Of a DNA stretch of 64,000 bases, positions 49,460-62,514 are shown piece after piece. The notes beneath the pieces are model-generated. The model searched no databases. It was not told where the DNA came from and saw nothing but the letters and a program-made list of their open reading frames with translations. The position numbers were made by a program, and so were the translations under genes. Location: contig CM067526.1 in the NCBI GenBank assembly GCA_034509925.1, positions 6,233,501 through 6,297,500 on the forward strand. The letters run 5' to 3'. This DNA is from Hirudinaria manillensis (taxonomy: Eukaryota > Annelida > Clitellata > Hirudinida > Hirudinidae). Within the stretch, counting starts at the first letter, position 1; each line of letters starts with the position of its first letter.

Positions 49460-49620
49460 CCGATCTGTCGGGTGCCTTATGTATCCTAACAGGATGTGAA
49501 GGCACCTCTTAATCGATCTGCCATTTGTGTAGCGCCCTTAACCCTCTGGCGGTGCAGGCTGGGTATCGAACACGATTCTTGCCATTATCTCCTCATGCTG
49601 TCACCATTGGACAAGCCAAT
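49460..49620 (-). repeat. tRNA-derived SINE-like element
   Basis: On the minus strand, from about 49616, the sequence carries an A-box-like TTGTCCAATGG and, about 45 bases later, a B-box-like GTGTTCGATACC, in the spacing of a tRNA gene. It then continues into a non-tRNA body. This is the usual look of a tRNA-headed SINE. There is no intact acceptor stem. Confidence 0.5.
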
Positions 49621-49859
49621 TAGTAATCGGCAAGTAATCTTTGAATTATGTTGAAATGTTATTCATAAATTTGTTACAAAGTATGGGAAATATCAGATTT
49701 TCACGGCAAGAGTTGCAAGTCATTTCATAAATAATAAGATCCATTAAAAAATATTTTAAATTATAAACAGGATTGTATAAACCACGCTTGTGAGTACAGG
49801 AACCACGATTTACTTTGCAGCCCGGATGGGTGGATTGATGAAGAAATGGATAGAAGGGG

Positions 49860-49905
49860 AGAGGAAGGAAGGGAGGGAGGGAGGGAATGAGAGATGGAGG
49901 GAATA
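49860..49905. repeat. (GGGA)n purine tract
   Basis: Imperfect GGGAGGGA/GGAA run on the plus strand. Confidence 0.8.
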
Positions 49906-52900
49906 GAGGTGGTCCATAAAAACCGAAGTGAATTATACTCTGGAAGCGGGTTTATCTCGCTCTTTTGCGCTCCAGTACGGAGCCATTCCAACACCTCTTC
50001 TATTCAAATATAGAAGAGACGCATTTACGGGCCTAATGTAGTCTATGTCGTAGTGACGTGCAAGAGACAAAAGGCAATAGAATGAAATATTGCTGCCGTT
50101 CTTCCCTTGGGTATGAAGTGGAGGGGTGTGTGGGTGAGGGGTGGAGTGCATTCGGTGTGTCGCCTTCGAAGGGAAATCAAGACTCTGGAATCAGAGTCGT
50201 CGTAGAAGCCAGATTCCGTGATGATTGTCGCACTGTCGTCGATAGGATCGCAAGAAAAGTCACTCGTGCTGGCGTCGTTCACACAATGACCTCGTCCGTC
50301 TGAGATGATAAGAGAGTTGGCGAAGAGCCAAAAAGCAGGCTGGAAAAAGAAGGCACTTTAGCCAACGTCCAATTGAATTTGCCCGACGTTATGATTCCAT
50401 AAACCCGGTCACGTACTAAACCTACAACGCACTCGGTCCAAGACCCCCTCTCAGCCGCCGCCAGCAGCTTTATATGTCGGCACAGTTTTCCAGTGCAGGT
50501 GCGAGTAAGACAGTGTAAGAGCAACGTCTAATTCCTCCATTAGACATCGAATGGTAGAACCGTCCTCTTTCACTCGCCTCCATCTTTATCATGCCATCAC
50601 CAATAGTATCATCGTCATCATCATCATGTTCACCATCACCAGCGCTATTCATCGTCGTGATCAATATCACCATTACTATCATCAACATGATCGCAATCAT
50701 CATATTCATCGTCAACGCCATCGTCATCTCCATCATCGTCGGTGGACGCAACATCATGTTTGCGTCCACATCATCGGTGTTTGTGCAATCGTTGAGACCT
50801 AAAAGGTTGCCCATCGACGTCCTAAGTAGTGTTTAAATAATAAATTAATAATTAATTAATTAATTAATTCACTACTGGATGACGTCATCGTCACTTGCTT
50901 CGCTCGAACACAAACACGAAGGCAGTCATACGATCCCACGTTCCGGCCTGCAGTTAATTTCTGTTGGCAAGCGTTAGAGTACGCATGCGCGAAAAGACGG
51001 AAGTCATTAATAATGCCGACAAGGGTGTTTTATCCCGGTCAAGCAAACTTCAATATTCCTGATGACGATCTTCATGCCAACGATCTACGGACGGTGCCTG
51101 ACCACAGTGACGACGACGACGATGATGATGATGATGATGGCATTGGTGATTACGATGGTGTCCTTGGTGGTTGTAATGTTGGTCCTGACGACGACTACGA
51201 CGATGATGATGATGATGATGATGTGATTGAATAGTAATGAATAGAGAGAATGTCTGGAATAGAAAGTCCATTCAACAGATCTAGGAAATTCATTAACGCG
51301 GTTCGACCATCATCGTCGTCGTTGTTATCATCGTCGTTTCACTTTTAAACGCCCTCGTACTTCCGGCCGGTCACGTGAGACGTGTTGCCCCTAGCAACCG
51401 GCGCGTCATCATCCATGACGTATCAATTTACGTCACGACGCATTTGTCTTGTCCATACGCACTGGTGCCGGCAACTATAACGCGTTATGCAAGTCAATTG
51501 CCACTCTGCACGCTGTTTTACGTCCTATCATCATCATCATCATCATCATCATCATCGTCGCCGTCGTCGGCATCATCAACACGGAGATCATCACCATGGC
51601 TGGTTCAGTCCATTCATTCCACCACCTTGCCAAGAATCTCCGGGAGTGACAACTCCTGGAAAATTGTTTACGGTTGACTGATAAAAGTTCCAATCAGTTC
51701 GCTAGATGGCCTCCCTAATGAAGGCGGTGATGCGAGAAATTTTTAATTGCATCTCTCAGCGTCATTCTTTCTCCATCATCATCATCTTCCTTCCTTCGTT
51801 CGTTCCTTCTCTCCTTCTTGTTTTTTGACACAATCACTCCATCCGACGTTGCCCGAGTAATTAATGGGAGCACTGATGGAGAATGAATAGCCATTGCTGG
51901 CTGGATTGAGACTGAATCTGCGCGAGAGATGGATCCATAATCTCCAATTGAAAGAGAATATCCCAGCTCCGTGCCTCTACATTTAGATGAGCCATTTGAC
52001 CGGTCGGCATGGCCGTCCGCTGGCGACGGTTAGCTGATGATTAGTCGTCGTAGTGATTAGTCGATGACGTCACCGGCGTTGTGGCTGTTTGACGATGTCA
52101 TCATTGTACGAGTATCATCGTATCGACTAACGAGGCTTCTTAAAAGTGATAAGGAATGCAATGTCAACCATAATCTCGATCACCATATTCGTAGTTTCGT
52201 AGCGACTACAGTAATGGTGACATAGGACGATGATGATTATGATGCTAACAAAGACGGTTTATGATAGTGACGGTGGTGATGATGATGATGGTGGTGGTGG
52301 TGCTGGTGGTGGTGGTGGTGGTGGCGGTGGCAGCGGCGATAAAGAAAGTCATCGAATCATGTGAGGCAAACGTGACGGCTTTGGCGTTGGAGACAATGGA
52401 AAATTGAGGAATTAAGCTTGTCAAGAGAACGTTGGGAATGGCGAAATGGAGACATCATTCCGTCCTATCATCGGTTTTTGATCTGAATGCAATCTCTTTC
52501 ATTCCCCATCCACCCGTCCGTCCGTCCATGCATCCATGCATCCATCCAGCCAGCCATGTTTCACCCAACCACACGAACGCCTGGATGGAAAGACTGATGG
52601 TCGATTGATTTATAACAAGGATTTCAGTGAATGGAAGTAGCAAGAAAAGTAAATGATGGGTTGAAGAGACAGGAATGACACGATCTTGTGACCACCTCCT
52701 ACGGACCTCCTACCGCTATAACTGCCTTCGGGCGACCGTAATTGATACCCCAGTTATCCATTTTTATCTCTGACCCATCTCATTATTTGGGTCGGTTCGG
52801 AGCGGACGGGTCGCCAATGAAAGCGCCTCATCGGACATGCATCTGGGTCATCAGGTGTCACGATCCGAGTTCAAGAAATAAAGCGAGAACGAAGACGAAA

Positions 52901-53295
52901 CCGTCGATGATGAAGAAAATATGTAATTATCTCGATGACGATGACAGCATCCAACGTAAAAATGATGATCGATCGATACAACGCCGACCAATGAGAAGCA
53001 AAGAAATGAGTTCAAAGGTCGCCAATAAGGGCAGAGTTATATGGAACACGACACCTAAGAAGTCTGCAATTAAGTGTAAATGAGTAATTGGAGGAGGCGC
53101 GATGTCACGTCGACGGTGATGATGATGGTTGATGATGATGATGATGATGGTGGTGGTGATGGTGATGATGGTGGTGATGATGATGGTGACGACGACGACG
53201 AAGACGACAACGTCAAGTGATAACATTTTCAAGAGTCTGAAGACGCAGCAAATAAATAATAATTCATTAGCTTAATGCCTTTTTTAAATATATTT

Positions 53296-53427
53296 AATAA
53301 TATTATTATTATTATATTATTATTATTATTATTAATTTTAATAATGTGACTATTAATAACACAATAATATTATTATTATTATTACCAATATTAATTAACA
53401 ATCACAAACCTATTACACACACCAACA

Positions 53428-53458
<31 letters not shown>

Positions 53459-53475
53459 GTTGTTGTTGTTGCTGT
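53296..53475. repeat. (TTA)n and (TTG)n microsatellite cluster
   Basis: Several ATT/TTA runs followed by a TTG run near 53457-53480. Confidence 0.85.
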
Positions 53476-54416
53476 TGATGATGTTGTTGCAACATTCAAC
53501 AATTTGAAAGCAAATCAACTTCTTTCATATAGTTTTGTTTCAAGTCACGAAAACATTTGTAAAGTTTAAGGAACGACACGACGACACGCTTCAGTGACTT
53601 TTCACACTTAAACAACGCCAACCGTGCGAAAGTGTGTGCGTGTCTCATTGTGGACATGTGCCAACTCGCCTCTTGTCTTCCATGCAGCCAGAAGTATCAT
53701 CATAACCCTCAGATATCGTCAACGGAGTTGTCTTCGTCATCGGAGTTGTCATCATCGTCGTCATCAAAACCGTCATCTTCATCGTCATCATGATCATCAT
53801 CGTCATCAAAACATCTACAGTCATCATCGCCTTAACCAATTTAGACAAAGTATCGCTCTAAGAAACATTTTTATTGAATAAATGTTTAAAATAAGAAAAA
53901 ATGATTTATATTGAATTTATAATAATGAAATATTTATAAAAAATAAATATTTATTTATTGGCATCACGTGTTAAGGAAACCCACTGGGATTCATTACGGA
54001 CGTTTGTTCTGAATTGTGAACGATAATAGGAATATTATTTTATTATAAATAAATATGTTTTTTTTTAATATTTTAAAAATAACTAAAAATATCTGAAATT
54101 TTAAATTAATGTCTACGTCCGTTGCCACACAAGTACCTCATGACTGTAGTAAATAATATTCTGACTAACAATCAATTATTTTTATTTTGCAGTCACAAAG
54201 TAAAAGCATTCCTCCCCAATTGTTTTCAATTCTGTATATCACAAGACACGATCGAAGGATAAATGACTTGCAGGTGTTAGGAAGCAGCAGGTGATTGATG
54301 ATTGATTGATTGAAAAGAACCGATTGAAAGGTCATCGTATCGTTTCTGAAATATTTCACGACGTGTTGGAATAAAAACAATTTTGAATTTTATTTGACAA
54401 ATTGTTCTTTGTTTAT

Positions 54417-54496
54417 AACAACAACAACAACAACAACAGCAACAACAACAACAACAACAACAACCACAACGACAACGACGACGACGACAACAACAA
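54417..54496. repeat. (ACA)n / (GAC)n microsatellite
   Basis: ACA repeats passing into GAC repeats. Confidence 0.9.
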
Positions 54497-55416
54497 GAGT
54501 TTCCCGTCATAACCGAGTCGCTTATGAGCCGAGTTGAGGAGAAACGAAGTGTTGTCCGCCACCAATAAAAAGCAACAGTTGTTGCAATCTTTCGACTAAT
54601 GGATACGAATCGTTGGCTAACATTCGCACGACAATGACCAGGATTAGCGGCCATCTGGTGTCCTACATCCGCCCATCCTCTGCCCTGGAACTGCTTCGGC
54701 GTTGAGTCCGCTCGGTCGCTCGAGATGACGTCTGGCATTGGCAGAGCCATAAATATTTATTATTTCACAATCCCACAAAAACCACCTCGCGTCAAAAACA
54801 ATCAACGCCGTCGAACGGGGAGAGGACCGTGGATCTTGGGACGGACCATCCACCTACCCACCCACTCACTCACTCATCCATCCATCCATTCATCCGTCCA
54901 TCCCTCCACCCTTGAACTTACTCATTCCTCTTTCCAACTCAAACACTCGTATAAATCTCATAAAAAATGCAAAGCATTGCTTTTCCGACGGACATTTGGC
55001 CGCAAATATCAACAGATTTCCACGCAGTACGGCCGGGAAGTGCTCAAATACGAGTTGAGGCTCGATTTTTAAAGACCTTGTGCTTACATTCGCCAGGGGA
55101 GTGAGGATTTATTGCATTAGACTTTATTGCTGCACTCCTGCCCGAGTGAGTGAACGAGCAGTATGAATGAATGAAGGAATGAATGAATGAATGAATGAAT
55201 GCAAGTACGAACCTAAAGAATGAAATCCTAACCATCGGTTATCCTGGACGGTTGGTCTAGAATTATATTCGGAACATGAGCATTGTTGACTGGCAAATTA
55301 TGTCAAATTGCACGGCACGACATAAAAATAACTTCTCGTGAAACATACATGTTTTGACAGCAATCATAACTTTTCGTTCCACGTGCATACATTCTATGAT
55401 TCATGAATCGGCACCT

Positions 55417-55642
55417 TCATTCATTCATTCATTCATTCATTCATTCATTCATTCATTCATTCATTCATTCATTCATTCATTCATTCATTCATTCATTCAT
55501 TCATTCATTCATTCATTCATTCATTCATTCATTCATTCATTCATTCATTCATCCATTCATCCATCCGTCCGTCCATCCGTACGTCCATCCATCCGTCCAA
55601 CTGTCCGTTCATCCGTTCGTCCGTCCGTCCGTCCGTCCGTCC
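55417..55642. repeat. (ATTC)n array passing into CATC/CGTC units
   Basis: About 33 near-perfect ATTC tetramers (to about 55550), then CATC/CGTC tetramers to about 55642. Confidence 0.95.
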
Positions 55643-55794
55643 ATGGCCGAACTCATTTACTTCCCTGATTCATTCCTTCATTCCCTTAATCTCCACTCTT
55701 TGTTTCCACCAATTCTTTCCATCTGTTTGTGAAATGACAGCAGCTTAAATGGATTAAAATCATTTCTCGACCACCCAAACGTTAATGAACGTTA

Positions 55795-55795
<1 letters not shown>

Positions 55796-55875
<80 letters not shown>
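55796..55875. repeat. (ATT)n microsatellite
   Basis: About 26 uninterrupted ATT units. Confidence 0.95.
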
Positions 55876-55876
<1 letters not shown>

Positions 55877-56030
55877 CTGTTAATTGGTTTATTCTTAAAG
55901 TCATTAAATCTCTTCAATTGACCAAACCGAACTTTCGTCAAATATTTTAAAACGTTGAATTAAATTATTTTTAAAATAATTTCTAAAATAATTTGTTCGA
56001 AAGCTTTTAATTCCACTTCGTCCCCTCGAC

Positions 56031-56348
56031 TCAAAGAAAGGAGATCGTGAGAGAATGGGAAGGGAGAGGGAATGAAAGAAGGAAGAAGCAAGAGGATGAA
56101 TGAAATGGTCTCATAAATATTAAATGAGTATTTGAGGCATTTCTCGACGTATAAGCCAGTTTTACGAGCTGCTCTGCGTCTTTTACAAACACTTCAACAT
56201 TTTTTTTCCACATTTTCAACTCCAGCCTCAACGCGTCCACAAATTCCCGAACTTTCGAGATGCTTTCGGTTTCCGTTTCAACTTTAATGTCTTTGAAGTG
56301 ACCGGATGTAGACGTGGGTGGGTACTTCCGGTTATTGAACGAAGCCAT
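56031..56348 (-). CDS. Hypothetical small protein (105 aa), weak
   Basis: An ATG at 56348 opens MASFNNRKYPPTSTSG, followed by a predicted amphipathic helix (SKVREFVDALRLELKMWKKN, then VEVFVKDAEQLVKLAYT). It then loses protein-like character toward the stop, so the coding part may end at a splice donor inside the frame. No family recognised. It lies in repeat-rich DNA and could be a chance frame. Confidence 0.25.
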   Translation of the reverse strand: MASFNNRKYPPTSTSGHFKDIKVETETESISKVREFVDALRLELKMWKKNVEVFVKDAEQLVKLAYTSRNASNTHLIFMRPFHSSSCFFLLSFPLPSHSLTISFL

Positions 56349-56765
56349 CGGTTGACATGATTTGACAATTTCGTTCGTCACGATGTTTAAGGAATTAATT
56401 TCAAGACTTTCATGACAACTTTAAATGGCAGTTTATTGGATAATAATTCCATATTATAAGAGAAAATTTTCACAGAACGTTGAAATATTAAAATCCGGCA
56501 ATAATCGACAACAATCAATTTTAAATCAAATTAATTATTAAATAAATTAATTTCAAGGATTTCTTGAAATTTCAACAAATCGTTGGCAGACGAATTGTTC
56601 CAGCACTCAGAGACAATGACGTCATCGGAATAAGTCCAATGAAAAGAGTGTTTTTTTTTTCTGAAAGATTGTTCTTCTTTTATTTAAAATTATTTAGTAA
56701 AACGAAAGAAACTTGAAGCTGCTATGTGTATTGCTTTGTAACAAGCTACCTCTTCTATCGTTCGC

Positions 56766-56895
56766 TCCATCCATCCATCCATCCGTCCGTCCACCCACCC
56801 ACCCATCCACCCACCCATCCACCCAGCCACCCATCCACCCAGCCACCCATCCATCCACCCATCCACCCAGCCATCCACCCATCCATCCATCCACT
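56766..56895. repeat. (CATCCACC)-type tetranucleotide array
   Basis: Mixture of CATC, CACC and CAGC tetramers, roughly 32 units. Confidence 0.9.
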
Positions 56896-57259
56896 CGTGA
56901 ACAATTCATCATCTCCAGCATCGAAAATAGCATGCACAGAATCACAAATGCACGGAAAGAGAATAAGAATAAGGAAGGAGGAAAGTTCATAGCAAAGAAT
57001 GAAAAGTTTCAAAAGGGAGCATAGACATAAAAGTCGTCCCGTGGGACAATGAAGTAATAATTTTGCGTCGATAATTATTTCCAAAAGCAAAGAATAACTC
57101 GATTCACTAAAATAATTACAGAAGAGAAACAAATTATTTGCAAGGATAAAAAGTAAAATGGAAATCGTTTTTATTCAGAAACCTTCCATAGAAATAATTT
57201 TGACAAAAAAAAAGACAGAATTTTCTCACGCATGCGCAGGATGTGCACGCATTCACTTG

Positions 57260-57286
57260 ACGGCGACGACGACGACGACGACGATG
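57260..57286. repeat. (GAC)n microsatellite
   Basis: About nine GAC/GAT units on the plus strand. Confidence 0.85.
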
Positions 57287-57594
57287 ACTATTAGGATGAT
57301 AATGGCATTTGATGCCCAGCCACAGAGAGATAATAGCTGGAAAAATATATGAAAAGATTGACAAACAAAAATTAATTTCCCACCAACGTCACAACAACCG
57401 ACAAAAGGTGATGGAGGAATAATAAAAAAAAAATATATTTTCTTCCATCGTAATGAAACCGTAACATTAAATGTTGGTTGCCATGACAATGAGAACGTCA
57501 CGAGTGACGCTAACAAAATAACTTTTCCATTGTAAATGAGTCCCGTTTCATGACAATGATGACAACTACGGACATACTGACAATAAACGATTGT

Positions 57595-57967
57595 GATGCC
57601 GATGATGATGCAAATGATAATGCTGGAGGTGATGATGATGATGATGGAGGTGATGGTGACGATGGTGATTGATGATACAAATGATAATGCTGGAGGTGAT
57701 GATGATGATGATGAGGATGATGCAAATGATAATGCTGGAGGTGATGGTGATGATGATGATGATGATGATGAGGATGATGGTGACGATGACGATGGTGATG
57801 ATGATGCAAATGATAATGCTGGAGGTGATGGTGATGATGATGATGATGATGATGAGGATGATGGTGACGATGACGATGGTGATGATGATGCAAATGATAA
57901 TGCTGGAGGTGATGGTGATGATGATGATGAGGATGATGGTGACGATGACGATGACGATGACGATGGT
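57595..57967. repeat. GAT-rich minisatellite with 84-85 bp higher-order unit
   Basis: The block CAAATGATAATGCTGGAGG recurs five times, starting near 57611, 57678, 57723, 57807 and 57891, separated by GAT/GGTGAT/GAC tracts. The last two intervals are 84-85 bases and nearly identical. Long open frames across it are artefacts of the trinucleotide periodicity. Confidence 0.9.
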
Positions 57968-58538
57968 TGTAACATCACGTTTGCAAGATCACTATCATCC
58001 GCTCATTTTTCTAAGGGGTTGATGAATTTTTGTATCAATTTTATTTCTTAAACGTTGATCAGATATCCAGTTGTAAAGTGTTGTTGTTGTAATTTTTATT
58101 ATTAATTAAATAATTTACGACAAAGATGCTTCAATAATGTTCACAATTCTTGTAATGTGATTTGCTTTTCTGCTTGTTCTAATAATAATTAGTTGGGATA
58201 GTTGGGGTAGTTAGTATTGGCGCTGGAGCGCTGGACATTCAAATGATGTGATTATTATAATAATAATAATATAATATAATAATATAATATTATTAACAAT
58301 TAATAACAACTATAACAATGCCAACAATATTTGTATAACGTTACTAACAATGTTAAAATATATGCTTAAAGCGTTATAAATGAAATACAATATTCACTTT
58401 TATCATTAAATTGGCTGAAAATAAGCGATGAAATAAAAACGTTCGAACGAAGAGATGAGAAGCACGTGTTTGTGACTGCATCGTCTCAATCAATCAATTG
58501 CAAAGTCATCTTTGTAAAACTAATATGACTGAGTTCGT
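57968..58538. other. FoxB 3' flank
   Basis: AT-rich, with AATAT/ATAAT runs near 58255-58290. Likely contains the FoxB 3' UTR on the minus strand. Confidence 0.5.
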
Positions 58539-60548
58539 CTACTTTCTCGTCCCGCTGACGATTTCCTGATACACGGTCGAATGACTCCCGAACACGTTGA
58601 AGTTGAGCGACTGCTGCATCTGACGCCGCTGTCGCTGACGCGAATCGCTCGAGTCGCAGTCGCCCGCGTCGGCGAATGAGGCGACGGTCGTTTCAGATTT
58701 GTTCAAGATGAGGATTTCTTGTTTGTTCAATGCTTTCAACAAATCCGGCAGATCAGTCGATTCGCACATGGACGCCTGTAGAGGGGTCGGTTTGAGTGGA
58801 ATGACCTTTTGACCCGGTGTCGAGGGTGACGAAGGCGGAGTCGGAGAGAGCAAGGAGGGCGTGGAACTGTGGTTCGATGGTGAGAGAGTGACGGATGCGA
58901 CGGTTCGATTGCCGTCTCGTTCTTGTCTACTTTCCGGACTGAAGGGAGGAGACGCACCTGTGGAATGCTTGACGATCGAATGACTCGAGCGCTTGAAGTT
59001 TTGGTCGCCGCTGCTGCTACTGCCGTTGTAGTAGTCGGCGCTGTAAGTGACCTCCTCGTCTCGCACGAGAGCGCTCATGGCCACGCCCATCATCTGTTGA
59101 TGTCTGTGCAGCTGGAAAAAGTCGCTGGCTTGTCGGAGACTCTCGAACTGCGTTATCGCTTGATGAGGGGAGTGATTGAAGAAAAGGTTGCCAGGTAGCG
59201 TTTTAGGAGGCACCTGTTTGACTAGACAATTGCTATCGGAATGTGACGCGAGCGGTGATTTCATTTCTTGACTTTCGGACTCCTTCCCGTTTTCAGACCG
59301 CGATCCTCGCTTTGGATCATTCGAAGCTATTAAGTTCTCGATCGTAAAGGATCGCTTCGGCGGGTTGCTACCCTTCGACGGCGTTTTCGGCGACAGAGAA
59401 GCGACTGCGTTAGCGGCCGCATTTGCGCCGGTCGATGCAGAAAGAAGTGAAGTTGAGACATCGAGACCTTTCTTCGGGCATTTTTCATTGCTCTTGAGAG
59501 GCGATTTCTCCGCACCCGATTCGATGTTTTCCGTGTTTTTCCGACTCAAGAAATTCGATCTTCTGACTCCGTCCTTGGCGCCGCTGAATGCCGATCTCGA
59601 TTCGTCGAGAGACGAATGGGCCGTGGCTAGAAGCTCAGAGCAGCTGTATTTGTGGTTGAGAACGTTGAGACCGAGGAAGGTGGAGTGATGATCGACTGAG
59701 GGCAAGTAGGACATCCCAGACAAGTGACTCGGTGGCAGGAATTCCTTGAGCCTCGAACAGGCGGATTGGTAGTGATGCTGTAGGAGTATCGGGTCGAGAT
59801 TTAACGCCAGAGGGGGCAAAAGAGGTGCAGTCGGGCGCATGACGGCTTGCGGAACGACAGGTAGACGTTTCTTGAGTGCTTCCGCCAACGCGCCGCCGTT
59901 GCTGCCAGAGCTGCTACAGTTAATACTATTGGAGCCGAGAAAGCTAGCGCTTTCGCTGAGGAAAGGGCGCATGCTGCAAGGGAAGAGATAGGGAAGAGTG
60001 GCCGGGTGAGTGGATGGAAGGGTAGGATGATGACTCAGGTATCCTGGTGGAGACTCGAGAGAAAAATTGTTCGACGTTTGTTGTTCTCTTTTGTTTAGAA
60101 AGTTGGCCATGCTGAAGATCGGAGATGTCGTCGATTGTTGTTGATGTTGCTGCTGCTCTTGTTGCTGCTTCTGTTGTTGCTGGTGCTGATGGAAGATGTC
60201 TCTGAGAAAACGATGCTCTTTGAACCTCTTCCTCCTCCTCAGAAAACTGCCATTTTCGAACATGTCTCCGCACTGCGGATGGAGAGTCCAGTAACTGCCC
60301 TTGCCGGGCCTATCCGGTCTCCTGGGCAGTTTGACGAAGCAGTCGTTGAAGCTGAGATTGTGCCTCAAGCTATTCTGCCATCTCTGAGTGTTTTCTCGAT
60401 AGTAAGGAAAGCGGTCCATTATGAATTGGTATATTTCACTCAAAGTCATGATTTTGTCTCTCGAGCTTTGTATGGCCATGGCGGTGAGTGCAATGTAGGA
60501 ATACGGTGGCTTCTGGTCGCTGTAGGTGTTTCTTCCGGGTCTTGGCAT
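58539..60548 (-). CDS. FoxB: Forkhead transcription factor FoxB, single exon
   Basis: A 669-aa protein. The extreme N-terminus [20 protein letters not shown] is diagnostic of the FoxB subfamily. The forkhead winged helix spans about residues 12-105: the recognition-helix region is [18 protein letters not shown], followed by the wing [11 protein letters not shown] and the basic end [10 protein letters not shown] Gln-rich run follows (about 121-145). The motif FTIENLI near residue 399 is an eh1-type Groucho-binding motif, as known in several Fox families. The rest is Ser/Pro-rich. FoxB proteins act in ectoderm and neural patterning. The gene is intronless, as is common for FoxB. Vertebrate FOXB1 is about half this length, so the C-terminal extension is long. 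Its neighbours are repeat-rich gene-poor DNA. Confidence 0.95.
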   Translation of the reverse strand: MPRPGRNTYSDQKPPYSYIALTAMAIQSSRDKIMTLSEIYQFIMDRFPYYRENTQRWQNSLRHNLSFNDCFVKLPRRPDRPGKGSYWTLHPQCGDMFENGSFLRRRKRFKEHRFLRDIFHQHQQQQKQQQEQQQHQQQSTTSPIFSMANFLNKREQQTSNNFSLESPPGYLSHHPTLPSTHPATLPYLFPCSMRPFLSESASFLGSNSINCSSSGSNGGALAEALKKRLPVVPQAVMRPTAPLLPPLALNLDPILLQHHYQSACSRLKEFLPPSHLSGMSYLPSVDHHSTFLGLNVLNHKYSCSELLATAHSSLDESRSAFSGAKDGVRRSNFLSRKNTENIESGAEKSPLKSNEKCPKKGLDVSTSLLSASTGANAAANAVASLSPKTPSKGSNPPKRSFTIENLIASNDPKRGSRSENGKESESQEMKSPLASHSDSNCLVKQVPPKTLPGNLFFNHSPHQAITQFESLRQASDFFQLHRHQQMMGVAMSALVRDEEVTYSADYYNGSSSSGDQNFKRSSHSIVKHSTGASPPFSPESRQERDGNRTVASVTLSPSNHSSTPSLLSPTPPSSPSTPGQKVIPLKPTPLQASMCESTDLPDLLKALNKQEILILNKSETTVASFADAGDCDSSDSRQRQRRQMQQSLNFNVFGSHSTVYQEIVSGTRK

Positions 60549-62248
60549 GTCCTTTGTTCAGATTTCAGACTCAATTTTCGATTGTTTGTTCAACGAGAGT
60601 GATATACGACGACAGCCTTCTGAAGAATTCGTCTCCGAAGTGAGCGGCAATTTGAATTTAAACCCTGCCACGAAATCGACCGATTGTTTCAATCATTTCA
60701 ATCATCCGATGGTTCTCTAGGTTCGCGGTTGACGTGCGATGCCTGCAAAATGAGATTGAAGAATAATTTTTACATAAATGATTGCATTAAAACAAAAATT
60801 CATTCGGTGCATTATTAACGTAAATGGTAAAATATTCTACGTTTTTTTGTTACAAGAAAAAACAAAACACAGAAATCTTCTCTAAGTTTTTAACTTCGTT
60901 CGGTACGTTGCGTTTAGTGTTTCAACGTGTTTTCTATTAGATAAAGATTGCAAATACCGTCCACAAAAGAGACAACACGTAGGTAATAATAAAACAGCCA
61001 TCGTACAAAAGAACGGACAAAGTGACGCTTCCATTTTTTGCAAATTTTATTCTCGCCCGAAAATCTGAAACTAAAGCAGAGTCCATTAAAGGATAAGCAC
61101 AACTTTTTGAAGACCAGAACAAGAAACTTCTTGGAGAAATTGTCGAATAAAAACGAAAATAAGGCATTGTTACTTAATTTTTTTCTCTAACATCACGAGG
61201 GCATTGTAACTGCCATTACTGGTACAGGTCAGTACCTCGAACGCCTTTGCACCGACGAAGCACTCGTGCCATACCTAAAGGGGTCAGCCGTAGATACCGT
61301 CTCGTCCTTATACCACCTTATACGCCTATGAACTTAAGAATGCGATTACAAATACGATGAAGATGATAACGCAATGCGATGTGATTATCAGATGGTGTGA
61401 TGTAATTGCACGTACAATCACGATCCAACCAATATATGTGCACCCAAGATTCGCTGGAGCAAAGTTATCAACAGTAACTTTTAGTGCTTTCACCCTCCCG
61501 ACAAAATTAAAATCAAGTTTTAATTCAAAAATTGATTGGAGATTTTCTCTTTGAAAATCAAATTTAAACTCCGACGAAATAATAAACGATAAACTTGTTG
61601 TTTTTATGGAAAAATATTTACGGCATAATTTTTTTTTGTTTTTGTTTCAAAAACGTACAAAAATCCAATTTGGATTAAAAGAAAAAACAATAAAAAAACA
61701 CAAAGCTTTGATTGAATTTACTTCTGAAAATGTTCGGTCGTGTTAAGTTGGGCCAACATTAGCACCGATGATGACGTGGAAAGCAATCAATTGATGGTTT
61801 GCAAACAGTTTCACGTGCCGAGTGAGTTGGGGAATGGCATTAATAAATGATTTTGAATCTAAATTCATGAGTCAAAAATGATTTGAAAAGCAACGTCATA
61901 CGACTTTGGCCCTGGAAATGAGGGTATTTATAACGTAGCAATCGTTGTTTTTACATACAACACACAACAACAATATACAATTACAGCACCAACAACAACA
62001 TACAGCAATAGCTACAACAACAACGACAACATCGCTGAATTGAGAAGGTTCACCATTAAGAAGAAGAAGAAGAAGACGACGACGAAGGAGATGGAATAAT
62101 GACGATGCTTGGGTATCATATCGACTTGTATACAGGAGCAGATCAATTCTATAAACAGAGGCTGTTGATACGACAAATATTTGCACAAAATATATTCAGA
62201 CATTTCACCTTTTGTTTCCCGGTTTTGCACTCCGGCATTTCATTTCAA
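60549..62248. other. FoxB upstream region
   Basis: Holds the FoxB promoter and 5' UTR near 60549-60900. No other gene is recognised. Short GAA/ACA runs lie near 61980-62095. Confidence 0.4.
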
Positions 62249-62514
62249 TTTATATTATATTATATTATATTATATTATATTATATTATATTATATTATAT
62301 TATATTATATTATATTATATTATATTATATTATATTATATTATATTATATTATATTATATTATATTATATTATATTATATTATATTATATTATATTATAT
62401 TATATTATATTATATTATATTATATTATATTATATTATATTATATTATATTATATTATATTATATTATATTATATTATATTATATTATATTATATTATAT
62501 TATATTATATTATA
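62249..62514. repeat. (TATAT)n pentanucleotide array
   Basis: About 53 nearly perfect copies of a five-base TATAT unit, about 264 bases. All reading frames stay open through it, which explains the long open frames there. The unit is nearly self-complementary, so cruciform formation is likely. Confidence 0.97.

Larger units (their letters stand above)
49906..56030. other. Gene-poor DNA dominated by simple repeats
   Basis: Besides the repeats listed separately, GAT/ATC tracts at about 51112-51141, 51198-51223 and 51528-51557, a GGT run at 52290-52330, and GATGAT/GGTGAT at 53118-53200 recur. Open frames here are translations of repeats. No protein-coding gene supported. Confidence 0.5.

Noticed and set aside
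55354..55732. FIHSFIHS-type open frames of over 100 codons
   Set aside because: Caused by the ATTC/CATC tetranucleotide array; no non-repetitive coding sequence attached.
57593..58051. Long acidic or Met-rich open frames
   Set aside because: Translations of a GAT minisatellite that stay open in several frames on both strands.
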